Origin: Myxococcales bacterium
GTDB taxonomy: Bacteria; Myxococcota; Myxococcia; Myxococcales; Anaeromyxobacteraceae
Direction: 5' to 3'
Length of the DNA stretch: 6,709 nucleotides
NCBI GenBank assembly: GCA_021779335.1
Contig: JAJYAW010000160.1
Span: forward strand, 1-6,709
A program made the translations under genes and the position numbers. Positions 5,805 to 6,709 of the stretch are shown piece after piece (position 1 is the stretch's first letter; every line of letters begins with the position of its first letter). The notes under the pieces were generated by a model. The model was not told where the DNA came from. It did not search any database and saw nothing but the letters and a program-made list of their open reading frames with translations.

Positions 5805-6709
5805 TCACCCGCCCAGGCTGAGCACCGCGTAGCCCGAGAAGGCCGGCAGGATGGTCGAGACCGAGGAGAGGCTCGGGTTGAGCCGGATCTCCACGTCGCC
5901 GCCCTCGGCCGAGCGGAAGCGGGCCTTGCGGTGGCCGCCGGCCAGGTGGAGGCCGACGAAGAGGGTGTGGCCCTGGGCCCGCTCGCCGCCCGGCGCGACG
6001 AGGTGGACGTCGACCGCCTCGCCGAGGCGCCAGAGCGTGGCCGAGAGGCGCGCCCGGCCGGTCACGCCCACGGCGCGCCGCCCCTTGCCGAGCAGCGCCG
6101 CCAGCGCCTTCTCGAGCAGCGCCTCGTCCACCGGCGCCGCGCCGCGCTCGCGCACCAGCGCCGGGAGCTGCGCCACGGTGCCCGCGCCGGCCCGCACGCC
6201 GCCGGCCTTGGCGGCCGGGAGGAAGGGGCCGAGGGCGTGCCCCGCCTCGTCCACCTGCGAGGGCTCGCCGAAGGTGAGGATGCCGGCGCCGGCCTCGAGG
6301 CGCCGGGTCAGGGCGCGCGCCTCTTGCGCCGTGAGCCCGGCGGCGTCTGCCAGGACCACGGCCGCCCCGGCCGGCGCGTCGGAGAGGCGCGTCACCACCG
6401 GCGCCTGCACGTGGTGGGCGGCCAGCGCCGCCGCGGCCAGCGCCACTGCGTGCCGGTGGCGGCCGCCGCTCCAGAGGTCGGCGTCGGCCGAGTAGAGGAG
6501 GGCGCACTCGGCCACCGGCGCGGCGGTGCCGGGGGCGCGCGCCTCCTCGGCGATGCGGCGCACCAGCGCCCGCACCTGGGCCGCCTGCTGGGAGGGCTCG
6601 CCGGCCGGCGGCAGGCCGGCCAGCCCGACGCCGAACGGGGCGGCCAGCGAGGCGAGCCTGAGGAGCGTGGCCGGGGTGGCGTCGGCCGGCGGGGCCACCG
6701 CGGCGGCGC
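5805..6709 (-). CDS. Uncharacterised protein, C-terminal part; possibly glycosidase-related
   Basis: The frame is open to the right edge, reading Ala-Ala-Ala before the GTG at 6698, so about 300 C-terminal residues are visible and the true start is probably outside. Numbered from that GTG, residues 63-145 form an alternating strand/helix domain: PVAECALLYSADADLW, then AAVVLADAAGLTAQEARALT, RRLEAGAGILTFGE. This pattern (a PVAEVAVLYS-like strand, then a lax 'declare the value, then head of a helix, then EAGG-like turn') resembles the glutamine-amidotransferase-like domain that follows the barrel in GH42-type and related putative glycoside hydrolases. Residues about 220-297 look like a beta-sandwich tail, with VDVHLVAPGGERAQGHTLFV and ending STILPAFSGYAVLSLGG. 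No catalytic residues of a glycosidase barrel are visible; they would lie upstream. No membrane segment is seen in this part. It is convergent to the kinase and so not in the same transcript. The coding call is good; the family suggestion is a weak inference. Confidence 0.75.
   Translation of the reverse strand, partial: AAAVAPPADATPATLLRLASLAAPFGVGLAGLPPAGEPSQQAAQVRALVRRIAEEARAPGTAAPVAECALLYSADADLWSGGRHRHAVALAAAALAAHHVQAPVVTRLSDAPAGAAVVLADAAGLTAQEARALTRRLEAGAGILTFGEPSQVDEAGHALGPFLPAAKAGGVRAGAGTVAQLPALVRERGAAPVDEALLEKALAALLGKGRRAVGVTGRARLSATLWRLGEAVDVHLVAPGGERAQGHTLFVGLHLAGGHRKARFRSAEGGDVEIRLNPSLSSVSTILPAFSGYAVLSLGG

Noticed and set aside
5851..6495. A 214-codon + strand frame opposite the rightmost gene
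   Set aside because: It is a shadow: Arg/Ala/Ser/Pro-rich without motifs, while the - strand frame shows alternating strands and helices typical of a folded protein.
1504..6507. An uninterrupted 1667-codon open frame on the - strand spanning cheC, larB, larC and the kinase
   Set aside because: It lies opposite genes with clear family motifs. Its translation is low-complexity Arg/Gly/Ala/His-rich text without domains. Long antisense frames are expected where G/C third positions make stop codons rare.

Overview
The window is very GC-rich DNA (roughly three quarters G+C by eye) with GTG starts and almost exclusively G/C third codon positions. The gene content is bacterial: CheC-type chemotaxis, nickel-pincer cofactor synthesis and a soluble GAF-PAS histidine kinase. 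Composition and content would suit a myxobacterium such as Anaeromyxobacter. That assignment is inference, not shown by any marker in the window.

Layout. Five genes run on the + strand in a tight series: the 3' part of cheA (window edge to 1538), cheC (1535-2131, overlapping cheA by 4 bases), larB (2143-2886), larC (best start 2959, to 4146) and a cytosolic sensor histidine kinase (4177-5781). Gaps are -4, 11, 72 and 30 bases, so one transcription unit is possible. A sixth gene lies convergently on the - strand (5805 to the right edge). It lacks its 5' end and encodes the C-terminal part of a protein I do not firmly recognise, possibly glycosidase-related. The two convergent stop codons are 23 bases apart.

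How the genes fit together. CheA and CheC are the kinase and a CheY-P phosphatase of one chemotaxis-type pathway. LarB makes the dicarboxylated pyridinium mononucleotide from nicotinic acid adenine dinucleotide. LarC inserts nickel into its thiolated form to give the nickel-pincer nucleotide (NPN) used by lactate racemase-family enzymes. The middle enzyme LarE and any LarA-type apoenzyme are not in the window, so that pathway is incomplete here. The kinase has no response regulator beside it in the window.

I saw no RNA gene, CRISPR array, insertion sequence or prophage element. The most notable points are a CheC with one intact and one Asn-to-Ser phosphatase site, a LarC without the histidine-rich loop of the Lactobacillus enzyme and encoded in one uninterrupted frame, and the placement of a larB-larC pair between chemotaxis and sensor-kinase genes. 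I found no convincing evidence of a wholly new system.
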